A stretch of DNA of 64,000 bases from the NCBI RefSeq assembly GCF_001426905.1, contig NZ_LMFQ01000002.1, positions 124,526 to 188,525 on the forward strand, read 5' to 3'. Shown piece after piece: positions 1 through 7,188 of this stretch; the first letter of the stretch is position 1; every line of letters begins with the position of its first letter. The stretch comes from Caulobacter sp. Root1455. GTDB taxonomy: Bacteria > Pseudomonadota > Alphaproteobacteria > Caulobacterales > Caulobacteraceae. The notes below the pieces were generated by a model, which saw only the letters and a list, made by a program, of their open reading frames with translations, was not told the origin of the DNA and ran no database searches. The position numbers were made by a program, and so were the translations under genes.

Positions 1-1674
1 ACGGGGCTCAAGGACTTCCGCCTGATCCCGGTTCCGGCCAGCTGGAACGACATCTTCGACGACGTGCGCAACTATGTGGGCTCGGCCTGGTACGAGACCG
101 ACTTCCGCGTCGACAAGGGCTGGGCCGGCCAACGGATCCACCTGCGCTTCGGCTCGGTGAACTACACCGCCAAGGTCTGGCTGAACGGCAAGCCGCTGGG
201 CGGTCATGTCGGCGGCCACCTGCCGTTCGCTTTCGACATCACCGACACGGTGTCGATCGACGGCGACAACGTGCTGACCGTACTGGTCGAGAACAAGATC
301 CAGCTGGACCGTGTGCCCTCGACGCCCGACCGGACGCGCTGGCACATGCACACCGTCCACTTCCCGCAGACCGCTTACGACTTCTTCCCCTATGCCGGCA
401 TCCACCGCCCGGTGCTGCTGCACGCCACCCCCGACGTCCACCTGAAGGACGTGACGGTGAAGACCAGTCTCGACGGCAAGGTGTCGATCGAACTGGAGGC
501 CAGCGCGGCCTGGTCGGGCAAGGCCAGCGTGGCGATCTCGGACGACAGGGCCGAGCAGAAGGGCTCGGCGATCCTGACCGGCGGCAAGGGTTCGACGGTG
601 GTGTCGCTGAAGAATCCGAGGCTCTGGAGCCCGGATGACCCGCACCTCTACACCCTGACCATCCGCCTGGAGAACGGCGCGGCGCCCGACGAATACGCCC
701 TGAAGATCGGCGTGCGCACCATCGAGGCCAAGGGAGACAAGCTGCTGCTGAACGGCAAGCCGGTGTTCCTGCGCGGCTTCGGCAAGCACGAGGACTTCCC
801 GATCCACGGCCGCGGCCTGGACGTGCCCTCGATCATCCGCGATTTCCAGCTGCTGAAATGGATCGGCGGCAACAGTTTCCGCACCTCGCACTATCCGTAT
901 AGCGACGAAGCGATGATGCTGGCCGACGAGCACGGCCTGCTGGTCATCGACGAAACCCCGGCTGTCAGCCTGGTGTTCGCCGATCCGCCCGAGATCCAGG
1001 AAGCCCGCTCCAGGCAGCTCCGCCAGGACATCACCGACCTGGTCCGGCGCGACAAGAACCACCCCTGCGTGATCATGTGGTCCCTGGCCAACGAGCCCCT
1101 GGTGAAGCCCTTCCACACCACCGATCCCGAGCCGCCCGGCGGCAACGAGACCGGTCTGAAGTTCTTCTCGCCGCTGTTCGATCTGACCCGTCAGTTGGAC
1201 AGCACCCGGCCGGTGACCATCGTCAGCGTCCAGGGCGGTTCGACGGACTGGCAGGCCCTGGGCGACGTGGTCTGCGTCAACTCCTACCAGGGCTGGTATT
1301 CGCTGTCGGGCCAGTTGGACCTGGCCGAGGAGGCGCTGAAAAGCGACGTGGCCAAGTTGCGCGCTAGCCATCCGAACAAGCCGATCATGTTCACGGAGTT
1401 CGGGGCCGACGCCGTGGCCGGCATGCACGCCCATCCGCCGGAGATGTGGACCGAGGAATACCAGGCCGACATGGTCGAGATGTATATCCGGGTGCTGGCC
1501 GACTACCCGTTCATCTTCGGCACCCATCCGTGGGCCTTCGCCGATTTCCGCACCTCGCAGAGCATCATGCGGGTCGGGGCGCTGAACCATAAGGGCTTCT
1601 TCACCCGCGAGCGGAAGCCCAAGCTGGTCGCCCACCGCACCCGCGCGCTGTGGAGCACGCCCGCCAAGGTTTGA
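1..1674 (+). CDS. beta-glucuronidase-like glycoside hydrolase family 2 protein (5' end outside window)
   Basis: The reading frame is open from base 1, so the N-terminus lies outside the window; 557 residues are visible. The order is that of GH2: a sugar-binding jelly roll (with W-Y-E-T and G-S-V-N-Y-x-A-x-V-W-L-N-G), an Ig-like domain, and a TIM barrel. The proton donor is the Glu of the LANEP motif (codon at 1093) and the nucleophile is the Glu of FTEFGADAVAG (codon at 1396). That second motif resembles beta-glucuronidases more than beta-galactosidases, so hydrolysis of beta-D-glucuronides is the likely reaction. Location cannot be judged because any signal peptide is missing. A FadR-type regulator follows at once, which suggests a hexuronate-use locus extending upstream. 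The family call is firm; the substrate is inferred. Confidence 0.88.
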   Translation, partial: TGLKDFRLIPVPASWNDIFDDVRNYVGSAWYETDFRVDKGWAGQRIHLRFGSVNYTAKVWLNGKPLGGHVGGHLPFAFDITDTVSIDGDNVLTVLVENKIQLDRVPSTPDRTRWHMHTVHFPQTAYDFFPYAGIHRPVLLHATPDVHLKDVTVKTSLDGKVSIELEASAAWSGKASVAISDDRAEQKGSAILTGGKGSTVVSLKNPRLWSPDDPHLYTLTIRLENGAAPDEYALKIGVRTIEAKGDKLLLNGKPVFLRGFGKHEDFPIHGRGLDVPSIIRDFQLLKWIGGNSFRTSHYPYSDEAMMLADEHGLLVIDETPAVSLVFADPPEIQEARSRQLRQDITDLVRRDKNHPCVIMWSLANEPLVKPFHTTDPEPPGGNETGLKFFSPLFDLTRQLDSTRPVTIVSVQGGSTDWQALGDVVCVNSYQGWYSLSGQLDLAEEALKSDVAKLRASHPNKPIMFTEFGADAVAGMHAHPPEMWTEEYQADMVEMYIRVLADYPFIFGTHPWAFADFRTSQSIMRVGALNHKGFFTRERKPKLVAHRTRALWSTPAKV

Positions 1675-1682
1675 ACCGCCCC

Positions 1683-2441
1683 GTGACCGAGCCCGCCGCC
1701 GACTCGAGAAAGCTGCGCCAGCAGATCGCCAACCTGATCGCGGCCTCGATCCGCGACGGGCGCTGGGCGACGGGCGAGCGTCTGCCGTCCGAGCGGGACC
1801 TGGCCGACGACCATCGGGTCAGCCGCCCGACCATCCGCGAGGCGATGATCATCCTGGAGGCGCGCGGCCTGGTCCAGGCGCGGCACGGGGCAGGGGTCTA
1901 TGTCACCGACGCCCCGCGCCCCGAGGTCTCGGCGCCGCAATTGGAGGTCAGCGCCTTCGAGCTGGTCGAGGCCCGGCGGCTGGTCGAGGGCGACGCCTGC
2001 GCCCTGGCCGCGGCGGTGATGACGGACGCGCAGCTCGACGAGCTGACGGTCATCCTGCACGACATGGCCGAGGAGCACGATTTCGGGGCGCTGGCCGACC
2101 TGGCCGACCGGCGCTTCCACGTCGCCATCGCCAAGGCCAGCCGCAACGGCGTGCTGGTGGCCATGGTCGAGAACCTGTGGGACCTGCGCTACCAGCCGAC
2201 CCGTCGCGACCTTCTGGAGCGGGCGGGGCGGATGAGGGCCCAGCCGCTGGTCAATGACCACCAGGAGATCCTGGACGCTCTGAAGGCCCGCGACCCCACC
2301 GCCGCTCGCGGGGCGATGCGCGAGCATCTGGGCCGGGTGATCGAGAACCTGATGGCCGTGGCCGAGGCCGACGCCCTTCAGGACGCCAGGGCCCGGATCC
2401 AGGCGCGCCGCAGCGAGGTGGCGCGCCGCGCCGACGTCTAG
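1683..2441 (+). CDS. GntR-family transcriptional regulator, FadR subfamily
   Basis: This is a 252-residue DNA-binding regulator. Residues about 8-75 form the GntR winged helix (LPSERDLADDHRVSRPTIREA, then a G-A-G-V-Y-V wing). Residues about 90-230 form an FCD ligand domain with the usual Asp/His metal-site positions (DRRFHVAI, NDHQEIL, MREHLGRV). I chose the GTG at 1683, just after the glucuronidase stop; an in-frame ATG at 1650 would overlap that gene by 25 bases. FadR-type regulators of this form (UxuR/ExuR relatives) often control hexuronate catabolism, and the adjacent beta-glucuronidase supports this. The effector is not visible in the sequence. Confidence 0.88.
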   Translation: MTEPAADSRKLRQQIANLIAASIRDGRWATGERLPSERDLADDHRVSRPTIREAMIILEARGLVQARHGAGVYVTDAPRPEVSAPQLEVSAFELVEARRLVEGDACALAAAVMTDAQLDELTVILHDMAEEHDFGALADLADRRFHVAIAKASRNGVLVAMVENLWDLRYQPTRRDLLERAGRMRAQPLVNDHQEILDALKARDPTAARGAMREHLGRVIENLMAVAEADALQDARARIQARRSEVARRADV

Positions 2442-2448
2442 GCCCGCT

Positions 2449-2682
2449 CTAGGAGGGCCGACCCGAACACAGCGGCGCTGCGACGATCTCGGCCAGCACC
2501 GTGCGGTCATGGGCCTGGGCGCGCTGGCGGTAGTGGTCCAGATGATGCGGGACCAGGACGGCCAGGGCCGTGGCCGCGCCGCCGGCGATGATCGCCACCG
2601 GCCAGGCGCCCAGCAAGGCCCGCAGGCCGCGCGCCGAGGCTCCGGTCAGAAGGGCCAGCAGTCCCAGCGCGCAGCACAGCAT
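2449..2682 (-). CDS. small membrane protein of unknown function
   Basis: This 77-residue ORF has two hydrophobic stretches (about 1-22 and 26-45) and a short basic/acidic C-terminal tail, so a small inner-membrane protein is likely. Codon use is strongly GC-ending throughout, as in true genes here. It starts 9 bases after the stop of the DUF899 gene on the same strand, which suggests an operon. No clear Shine-Dalgarno precedes the ATG, so translational coupling is possible. I recognise no family. It could be a chance frame, but it fills the gap exactly. Confidence 0.55.
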   Translation of the reverse strand: MLCCALGLLALLTGASARGLRALLGAWPVAIIAGGAATALAVLVPHHLDHYRQRAQAHDRTVLAEIVAAPLCSGRPS

Positions 2683-2691
2683 GGCGAGGAC

Positions 2692-3432
2692 CTAGGCCGG
2701 AACGGCTTCGGCGTGGCAGGCCTTGGCGGGCGCGGCGTCCTCGTATTCGTCATGGCGGCGCATCCAGTCGCCCATGTTGCCGGACTCGTTGCGGCCCAAG
2801 GGCGCGCGGTCGAGGATCATGTAGGTCCCGATCAGTTCCTCGCCGCCGCGGCCATAGCTGGAATAGGTGTGGAACACCTGGCCGGCCTCGTCCTTGTAGA
2901 ATGCGCTCATGCCCGGTAGCTCGTTGGCGTCCTCGCCGGCGGGCTCGAAATTGTAGGTTGCGCCGGCCGCGATGGCGTCAGGCGTGAACGACACGCCGAA
3001 GTCGTAGTTGAATTCGCCGCCGAACGACGAGACCCACGGGAATTTCCAGCCCATCCGGGCCTTGTAGGCGGCGATCTTGTCCAGCGGCGCGCGTGACACG
3101 GCGATCAGGGTCACGTCGTGATGGTTCAGGTGGGGCAGGGTTCCGTCGAGGTGGTCGGCCAGGAACGAGCAGCCCGGGCAGCCGGCCTCCCATTCGGGCG
3201 GCAGCATGAAGTGGTAGATCACCAGCTGGCTGCGGCCGTCGAACAGTTCGGCCAGGGTCTTGCGTCCGCTCGACGTGTCGAACCCGTAGGCCTTGTCGAC
3301 CTTGACCCAGGGCAGGGCCAGGCGTTCAGCGGCGTTGCGATCGCGCAACCGGGTTTCTTCCTTTTCGTGGATCAGCAGCGCCTTGCGCGCTTCCAGCCAT
3401 TCCTCACGCGACGCGACCTTGGGGTTCGCCAT
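2692..3432 (-). CDS. DUF899 family thioredoxin-like protein
   Basis: This 246-residue protein matches the DUF899 pattern: N-terminal EEWLEARKALL and KEETRLRD, a hydrophobic strand with LVIYHFMLPPEWEAGCPGCSF, then a C-terminal thioredoxin-like fold. The C-P-G-C dithiol is a plausible redox site. The biochemical role of the family is not established to my knowledge. The start was set at the ATG at 3432 (MANPK) because GGAGAAGG lies just upstream; an upstream in-frame start would put the RBS inside the gene. It is transcribed divergently from a MarR regulator across a short spacer holding a palindrome, so that regulator probably controls it. Confidence 0.85.
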   Translation of the reverse strand: MANPKVASREEWLEARKALLIHEKEETRLRDRNAAERLALPWVKVDKAYGFDTSSGRKTLAELFDGRSQLVIYHFMLPPEWEAGCPGCSFLADHLDGTLPHLNHHDVTLIAVSRAPLDKIAAYKARMGWKFPWVSSFGGEFNYDFGVSFTPDAIAAGATYNFEPAGEDANELPGMSAFYKDEAGQVFHTYSSYGRGGEELIGTYMILDRAPLGRNESGNMGDWMRRHDEYEDAAPAKACHAEAVPA

Positions 3433-3473
3433 CGTCCTTCTCCTCAATCGTGAGCCCGCTCAGCCGCGTGGCC

Positions 3474-3502
3474 TTGACAAATAGCGTTGATATCAACATA
3501 AT
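3474..3502 (+). promoter_or_regulatory. marR promoter with palindromic operator
   Basis: TTGACA (3474-3479), a 17-base spacer and CATAAT (3497-3502) make a near-consensus sigma-70-type promoter. The perfect 12-base palindrome GTTGATATCAAC (3486-3497) fills the end of the spacer and touches the -10 box, the typical place for an autorepressor to bind. Start of transcription would be expected near 3509, the first base of the GTG start codon. The site also lies about 55-70 bases above the divergent DUF899 gene. The motifs are seen directly; the binding protein is inferred. Confidence 0.7.
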
Positions 3503-3508
3503 CGAACC

Positions 3509-3952
3509 GTGTCAAAGCCGCTGCAAGTTCCCTACGCCGCCACCCTTCATGTGAAGGACACCTGCCTGTGCCTGCACGCCCAGCGCGCGGCGCGGGCGCT
3601 GGCGCGGCGTTTCGACGAGGCCCTGCGCGAGTTCGGGATCACCAGCGGCCAGTTCTCGCTGCTGATGTCGCTGAACCGGCCGGAGCCGCCGACCATCGGT
3701 TCGGTGGCCGGCCTGCTGGCCATGGACCGCACCACCCTGACCGCCAATCTCAAGCCTCTGGAGCGCCGCGGTCTGCTGACGGTCAGCGTCGATCCCGATG
3801 ACCGTCGCAGCCGACGCTTGGCCCTCACCCCGGCCGGCATGGCGCTGCTGGCCCGGGCCCTGCCGGTGTGGACGCGGACCCACGCGGACGTCGAGGCGGA
3901 TCTGCCCGCCGGCGGCGACGCCCTGCGCGCGGGCCTGCTGGCCCTGGCCTGA
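3509..3952 (+). CDS. MarR-family transcriptional regulator
   Basis: This 147-residue winged-helix regulator has the MarR pattern: a dimerisation helix, FGITSGQFSLLMSL, a recognition helix in MDRTTLTANLKPLERRGLL, and a beta-wing with DPDDRRSRRLALTPAG. The GTG at 3509 has no Shine-Dalgarno and lies 7 bases after a -10 box, so the mRNA may be leaderless. Cysteines near the N-terminus (DTCLCLHAQ) could sense oxidants, which would fit the divergent thioredoxin-like DUF899 gene, but that is inference. It probably represses itself and the divergent gene through the 3486-3497 palindrome. Confidence 0.88.
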   Translation: MSKPLQVPYAATLHVKDTCLCLHAQRAARALARRFDEALREFGITSGQFSLLMSLNRPEPPTIGSVAGLLAMDRTTLTANLKPLERRGLLTVSVDPDDRRSRRLALTPAGMALLARALPVWTRTHADVEADLPAGGDALRAGLLALA

Positions 3953-3976
3953 TCGCCCGTCGTCTTCAGCGCCGCT

Positions 3977-3997
3977 GGGGCGTTCGCCCCGGCCTTT
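3977..3997 (+). terminator. rho-independent terminator after marR
   Basis: GGGGCG, a TT loop and CGCCCC form a perfect 6-bp stem (3977-3990), followed by GGCCTTTTT. It lies 24 bases after the MarR stop codon. Confidence 0.6.
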
Positions 3998-4071
3998 TTC
4001 CGTTTTGCCCGATGGCGCGCGATCCCTAGTCTGTCAGACTCGAGAATCTGACGCGCACGGAGCAATCAAGC

Positions 4072-4428
4072 GTGACGACCACGATCTACGGCATCAAGGC
4101 CTGCGACACGATGAAGAGGGCGCGGGACTGGCTGGACGGTCACGGGATCGCCTACGCGTTCCACGACTACAAGGCCGTCGGCGTCGATCGTTCGCGCCTG
4201 GAGGCCTGGAGCAAGGCCGTGGGCTGGGAAACCCTGCTCAACAAGGCCGGAACGACCTTCCGCAAGCTGCCCGACGCCGACAAGCAGGGGATCGATCAGG
4301 CCAAGGCCATCGACCTGATGCTGGCCAACCCGTCGATGATCAAACGGCCGGTTCTTGCAACGGGCGATCAACTGCTGGTCGGATTCAAGCCTGACGTGTA
4401 TGGTCGCGCCATGGGTTCGGGGGGCTGA
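4072..4428 (+). CDS. ArsC/Spx-family reductase-like protein (YffB type)
   Basis: This 118-residue protein has the ArsC-like thioredoxin fold: IYGIKACDTMKRARDWL near the N-terminus with a single Cys at the active position (CDTMK rather than the CxxC of Spx), and a C-terminal RPVL near a G-F-K-P loop. The CDTM pattern fits YffB-type proteins, thought to be glutathione-dependent thiol reductases, rather than true arsenate reductases. The GTG start has GGAG upstream at about 4060. The HAD phosphatase begins on the next base after its stop, so the two are co-transcribed. No arsenic resistance genes are nearby. Confidence 0.82.
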   Translation: MTTTIYGIKACDTMKRARDWLDGHGIAYAFHDYKAVGVDRSRLEAWSKAVGWETLLNKAGTTFRKLPDADKQGIDQAKAIDLMLANPSMIKRPVLATGDQLLVGFKPDVYGRAMGSGG

Positions 4429-5088
4429 ATGGACGCCCAGATCGATCTGGTCATCTTCGACTTCGACGGCACGCTGGCCGACAGCACGGCCTGGGCCATC
4501 CGCGCCGTGCGTCCGCTGGCCGAGCGCTTCAAGTTCAAGGCGGTCACCGAGGACGAGATCGCCATGCTGCGCGGCCGCACCAGCCGCGAGATCATCGCCT
4601 ATCTGGGCCTGCCCCTGTGGAAGGTTCCGCTGGTCGCCGCCCACGGCAAGAAGATGATGGCCGCCGACGCCCACGCGATTCCGCTGTTCTCGGGCACCGG
4701 CGACCTGCTGCGCGGCCTGTCGGCGGCGGGGCTGCGGCTGGCGATCGTCAGCTCCAATTCCGAAGTGACCATCCGCTCGATCCTGGGCGCGGAGCTGGCC
4801 GGGCTGGTCGACCACTACGGCTGCGGCGCGGCGATCTTCGGCAAGGCGGCCAAGTTCCGGTCCGTGGTCAAGGCCGCGCGAATTCCCAAGGACCGCGTGC
4901 TGTGCATCGGCGACGAGACCCGCGACATCGAGGCGGCGCGCGAGGCGGGCCTGGCCTGCGGGGCCGTCGAATGGGGCTACGCCACCCGCCGCGCCCTGGC
5001 CGATCACGGCCCGACCATGATGTTCGCGGCCATGGACGAAATTATTTCCCGGGTCGCCGCATCCAATCACGGGGTCGGCGCCGACTAG
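4429..5088 (+). CDS. HAD-superfamily phosphatase (phosphoglycolate phosphatase-like)
   Basis: This 219-residue HAD hydrolase has motif I as FDFDGTLAD (nucleophile Asp), motif II in LAIVSSNSE, a motif III Lys near GKAAKFRSVVK, and motif IV in IGDETRDIEAAREAG. The cap between motifs I and II is helical, as in subclass I enzymes such as Gph. It dephosphorylates a small cytoplasmic substrate that cannot be named from sequence. It starts directly after the ArsC-like gene, so translation is probably coupled. Confidence 0.85.
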   Translation: MDAQIDLVIFDFDGTLADSTAWAIRAVRPLAERFKFKAVTEDEIAMLRGRTSREIIAYLGLPLWKVPLVAAHGKKMMAADAHAIPLFSGTGDLLRGLSAAGLRLAIVSSNSEVTIRSILGAELAGLVDHYGCGAAIFGKAAKFRSVVKAARIPKDRVLCIGDETRDIEAAREAGLACGAVEWGYATRRALADHGPTMMFAAMDEIISRVAASNHGVGAD

Positions 5089-5135
5089 TCTTCAGAAACG
5101 GCGCGAAGGGTCGCGGCGATCTGGAGATGAGAACG

Positions 5136-5324
5136 ATGGAAGACGTTTCTTCCCACTGGTGGTTGATCGTCCCGCTGAGCTGGATCGTGTTCGGCGCCTT
5201 TCAGGGCTGGCTGCGCTATCAGGCGCGCCGCGACGCGCTGGATGTCCTCAAGTCCTATGCCCAGACCGGCCGCGAGCCGCCGCCTGAACTGGTGGCCAAG
5301 CTGAACGCCGGCTGCACCCACTGA
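5136..5324 (+). CDS. short membrane protein with G-x-PPEL motif (truncated paralogue of the next gene)
   Basis: This 62-residue ORF aligns without gaps to the first 59 residues of the gene at 5378: W-W-L-I, P-L-S-W, a transmembrane segment, then L-K-S-Y-A-Q-x-G-R-E-P-P-P-E-L. It then stops, lacking the second membrane block. The ATG at 5136 was preferred over 5127 because GGAG at 5123-5126 has the right spacing only for 5136. It may be a functional short protein or a decaying duplicate. It heads the ECF sigma module. Confidence 0.65.
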   Translation: MEDVSSHWWLIVPLSWIVFGAFQGWLRYQARRDALDVLKSYAQTGREPPPELVAKLNAGCTH

Positions 5325-5363
5325 CATTCGCGGCGCGGCCCCTGACATTTCGTGGCGCGCCCT
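5321..5363 (+). repeat. imperfect tandem direct repeat between the two paralogues
   Basis: CTGACATTCGCGGCGCGGCC (5321-5340) is repeated almost at once as CTGACATTTCGTGGCGCGCC (5342-5361). The first copy contains the stop codon of the short ORF. It may be a scar of the duplication that gave the two PPEL genes, or a binding site. Only the similarity is seen. Confidence 0.5.
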
Positions 5364-5377
5364 CGGAGACCAAGACC

Positions 5378-5791
5378 ATGGAAGACCTCTTTCGATCCTA
5401 CTGGTGGCTGATCTTTCCGCTCAGCTGGTTCGTGTTCGGCGGCTACCAGAGCTGGCTTTCGTACAAGGCCAATCGCGACACGCTGGACCTGATCAAGTCC
5501 TACGCCCAGTCCGGGCGCGAGCCCCCTCCCGAGTTGCTGGCCAAGCTCAACAAACGGTGGAACGACGGCGATGAGTTCGACGAGCGACCGCGTCATCGCT
5601 ATCGCCGCCACCGTCAGCGCACCTGGTACCAGGTGGTGCTGTTCGCGACCCTGGGCGCGGGCTTCGCCTACGGCGCGGCCACCGACCTCTATGGCGCGGG
5701 CGAGGGCTTCACCATCGTCGCCTTCGTGATGGCCGCGCTGAGCCTGGCCTCGATCGTCTCGATCCTGGTCGATCGGGCGCCGAGGGACTGA
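5378..5791 (+). CDS. membrane protein with G-x-PPEL motif (resembles DUF6249), ECF module 1
   Basis: This 137-residue protein has one N-terminal membrane segment (about 8-28), a cytoplasmic stretch with SYAQSGREPPPELLAKL (about 45-62), a basic segment rich in Arg/His, and two more hydrophobic stretches (about 80-105 and 108-133). The PPEL stretch is shared with the short gene upstream and with the 131-residue protein at 6762. Proteins of this kind are, as I recall, grouped as DUF6249 and often sit beside ECF sigma genes. Its stop overlaps the sigma factor start (TGATG), so the pair is coupled. A role in sensing or in regulating the sigma factor is inferred. Confidence 0.7.
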   Translation: MEDLFRSYWWLIFPLSWFVFGGYQSWLSYKANRDTLDLIKSYAQSGREPPPELLAKLNKRWNDGDEFDERPRHRYRRHRQRTWYQVVLFATLGAGFAYGAATDLYGAGEGFTIVAFVMAALSLASIVSILVDRAPRD

Positions 5792-6306
5792 TGGATGCGC
5801 CGCTGGTCCAGGCCGCGCGGGGCGGATCGCAATCCGCCTTCGCCCGGCTGGTGGCGGCGCACGAGCGATCCTTGCGCGGGTTCCTGCGCAAGAGCGGCTT
5901 CGGCGACGCCGACGACATCGCCCAGGAGGCCTTCCTGGCGGCCTGGGCGAGCCTGGATCGACTGCGCGACGACGAGGGGTTTCGCGCCTGGCTGTTTGGC
6001 ATCGCCTGGCGCAAGGCGCTGGATAGCAGCCGATCCGCCCGCCGCGCCGCCCGTCGCGACCAGGCCTGGCGCGAAGACCGGGCCCAGGACGCGCCGCGCC
6101 AGGCCGATCCGGCCGACCGCATGGCGCTGGAGGCGGCGCTGGCCGACCTGCCGCCGGATCAGCGGGCCTGCGTCACCCTGTGCCTGGGCCAAGGCTGGTC
6201 GCACGGCGAGGCGGCCGAGACGTTGAACCTGCCCCTGGGCACGGTGAAGTCGCATGTGAACCGAGGACGTGAGAGACTGCTGGCTGTATTGGGAGACGCG
6301 TCATGA
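5791..6306 (+). CDS. ECF-type RNA polymerase sigma factor, module 1
   Basis: This 171-residue protein has sigma region 2 (AFARLVAAHERSLRGFL, DADDIAQEAFLAAW, FRAWLFGIAWRKALD) and region 4 (ALADLPPDQRACVTLCLGQGWSHGEAAETLNLPLGTVKSHVNRGRERL), with no region 1.1 or 3, as in ECF factors. It directs RNA polymerase to a stress or envelope regulon that cannot be named. It overlaps the gene before by 1 base and the gene after by 4 (ATGA). Residues WSHGEAAETLN...GTVKSHV are almost identical to those of the second ECF factor at 7189, so the two probably arose by duplication. Confidence 0.92.
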   Translation: MDAPLVQAARGGSQSAFARLVAAHERSLRGFLRKSGFGDADDIAQEAFLAAWASLDRLRDDEGFRAWLFGIAWRKALDSSRSARRAARRDQAWREDRAQDAPRQADPADRMALEAALADLPPDQRACVTLCLGQGWSHGEAAETLNLPLGTVKSHVNRGRERLLAVLGDAS

Positions 6307-6602
6307 GCCCCGACGATCGTTTGGCCGCTTTCCTGACCGAGGACGCCGCTCCAGCGCGGCCGACCGTGGACGCGATGTTCGTCGCCGAGGTGATGCAAGC
6401 CGTGGCGCGGCGGGAACTGCGGGTGAAGCTGGCCTCCGCGGCCGTGACGGCCCTGGCGGCCGGCGCGGTGCTGTGGGCCTGCGCCCCGGTGCTGAACGTG
6501 GCGGTCCAGGCGCTGGCGCCCGTCCTGCTGCCGGCGGCGGGGATTCTGACCTTGGCGGCGGCCGCCAGCGTGTTCGGCGGACAGGTCTTGGGCCGTCGCT
6601 AG
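6303..6602 (+). CDS. small membrane protein, putative anti-sigma factor, module 1
   Basis: This 99-residue protein has a cytoplasmic N-terminus of about 40 residues (D-D-R-L-A-A-F-L, then V-D-A-M-F-V-A-E-V-M-Q-A-V-A-R-R-E-L) followed by two membrane helices (about 44-66 and 72-93). The start overlaps the sigma stop by 4 bases, the usual place for an anti-sigma gene. It lacks the HxxxCxxC zinc motif of classical ZAS anti-sigma factors. The protein at 7769 has the same layout. The anti-sigma role is inferred from position and topology only. Confidence 0.6.
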   Translation: MSPDDRLAAFLTEDAAPARPTVDAMFVAEVMQAVARRELRVKLASAAVTALAAGAVLWACAPVLNVAVQALAPVLLPAAGILTLAAAASVFGGQVLGRR

Positions 6603-6761
6603 CCACGAGGCTCTGAAGGGAATCGTTTGAGTTTTTCGAGAGGGCGCTAGCCTTACGAAAGTTTCATCCGACCCGGCGCCTCCAATCGCCCTGGCCCAGG
6701 TCTCTTATCTACAGAAGGCGAGGGCGAGACGCCGCCGCCAAACATTCGAGGGGACTAAATC
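6603..6761 (+). other. intergenic spacer between the two ECF modules
   Basis: This 159-base stretch contains no ORF. GAGGGG just before 6762 is a good ribosome binding site. GGGAATCG (about 6618-6625) could belong to an ECF-type -35 element, but I cannot match a convincing -10, so no promoter is called. Confidence 0.4.
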
Positions 6762-7157
6762 ATGGACTTTGAATTTTTGATCCCGCTGGCGCCGTTTCTG
6801 ATGGTCGCGGCGATCGTGATCGTGCCGGCGTGGTTGCGGACGCGCGATCGTCGAGAAATGCAGGCGACTGTTCGGGCCGCCATCGAGAAGGGGCAGCCGC
6901 TGCCTCCCGAATTGGTCGAGGCCCTGTCCAAGGATGTCCGTCCGAAGATGGTGTCTTCGTCGCATCGTGACATGCGGATCGGCGTCATTCTGTTGTTTGT
7001 CGCTGGCGGCGTTGCCCTGACGGGTGTCGCTCTGGGTCAGATCAACGACAACGCCATGTACGGCACCCTGAGCGGTGCGGCCATTCCTGGCATGATTGGC
7101 TTGGCCTTCGTCATCCTCAGCTTCTTCAACCCCAACAAGCGTCCGCCGCAAGACTGA
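6762..7157 (+). CDS. membrane protein with G-x-PLPPEL motif (resembles DUF6249), ECF module 2
   Basis: This 131-residue protein has an N-terminal membrane helix (about 4-26), a cytoplasmic amphipathic stretch with AAIEKGQPLPPELVEALSKD (about 44-64), and two further helices (about 70-92 and 100-121). It is the same kind of protein as the one at 5378 and stands in the same place before an ECF sigma gene. The ATG follows GAGGGG. The sigma factor begins 31 bases after its stop. Function is not established; regulation or sensing for the sigma factor is inferred. Confidence 0.72.
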   Translation: MDFEFLIPLAPFLMVAAIVIVPAWLRTRDRREMQATVRAAIEKGQPLPPELVEALSKDVRPKMVSSSHRDMRIGVILLFVAGGVALTGVALGQINDNAMYGTLSGAAIPGMIGLAFVILSFFNPNKRPPQD

Positions 7158-7188
7158 GCGCGGATACGGGGAAGAGGGGACCAAGCTT

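Noticed and set aside
4072-4428. Arsenate reductase for arsenic resistance
   Set aside because: It has the single-Cys CDTM motif of YffB-type proteins and no ars genes nearby.
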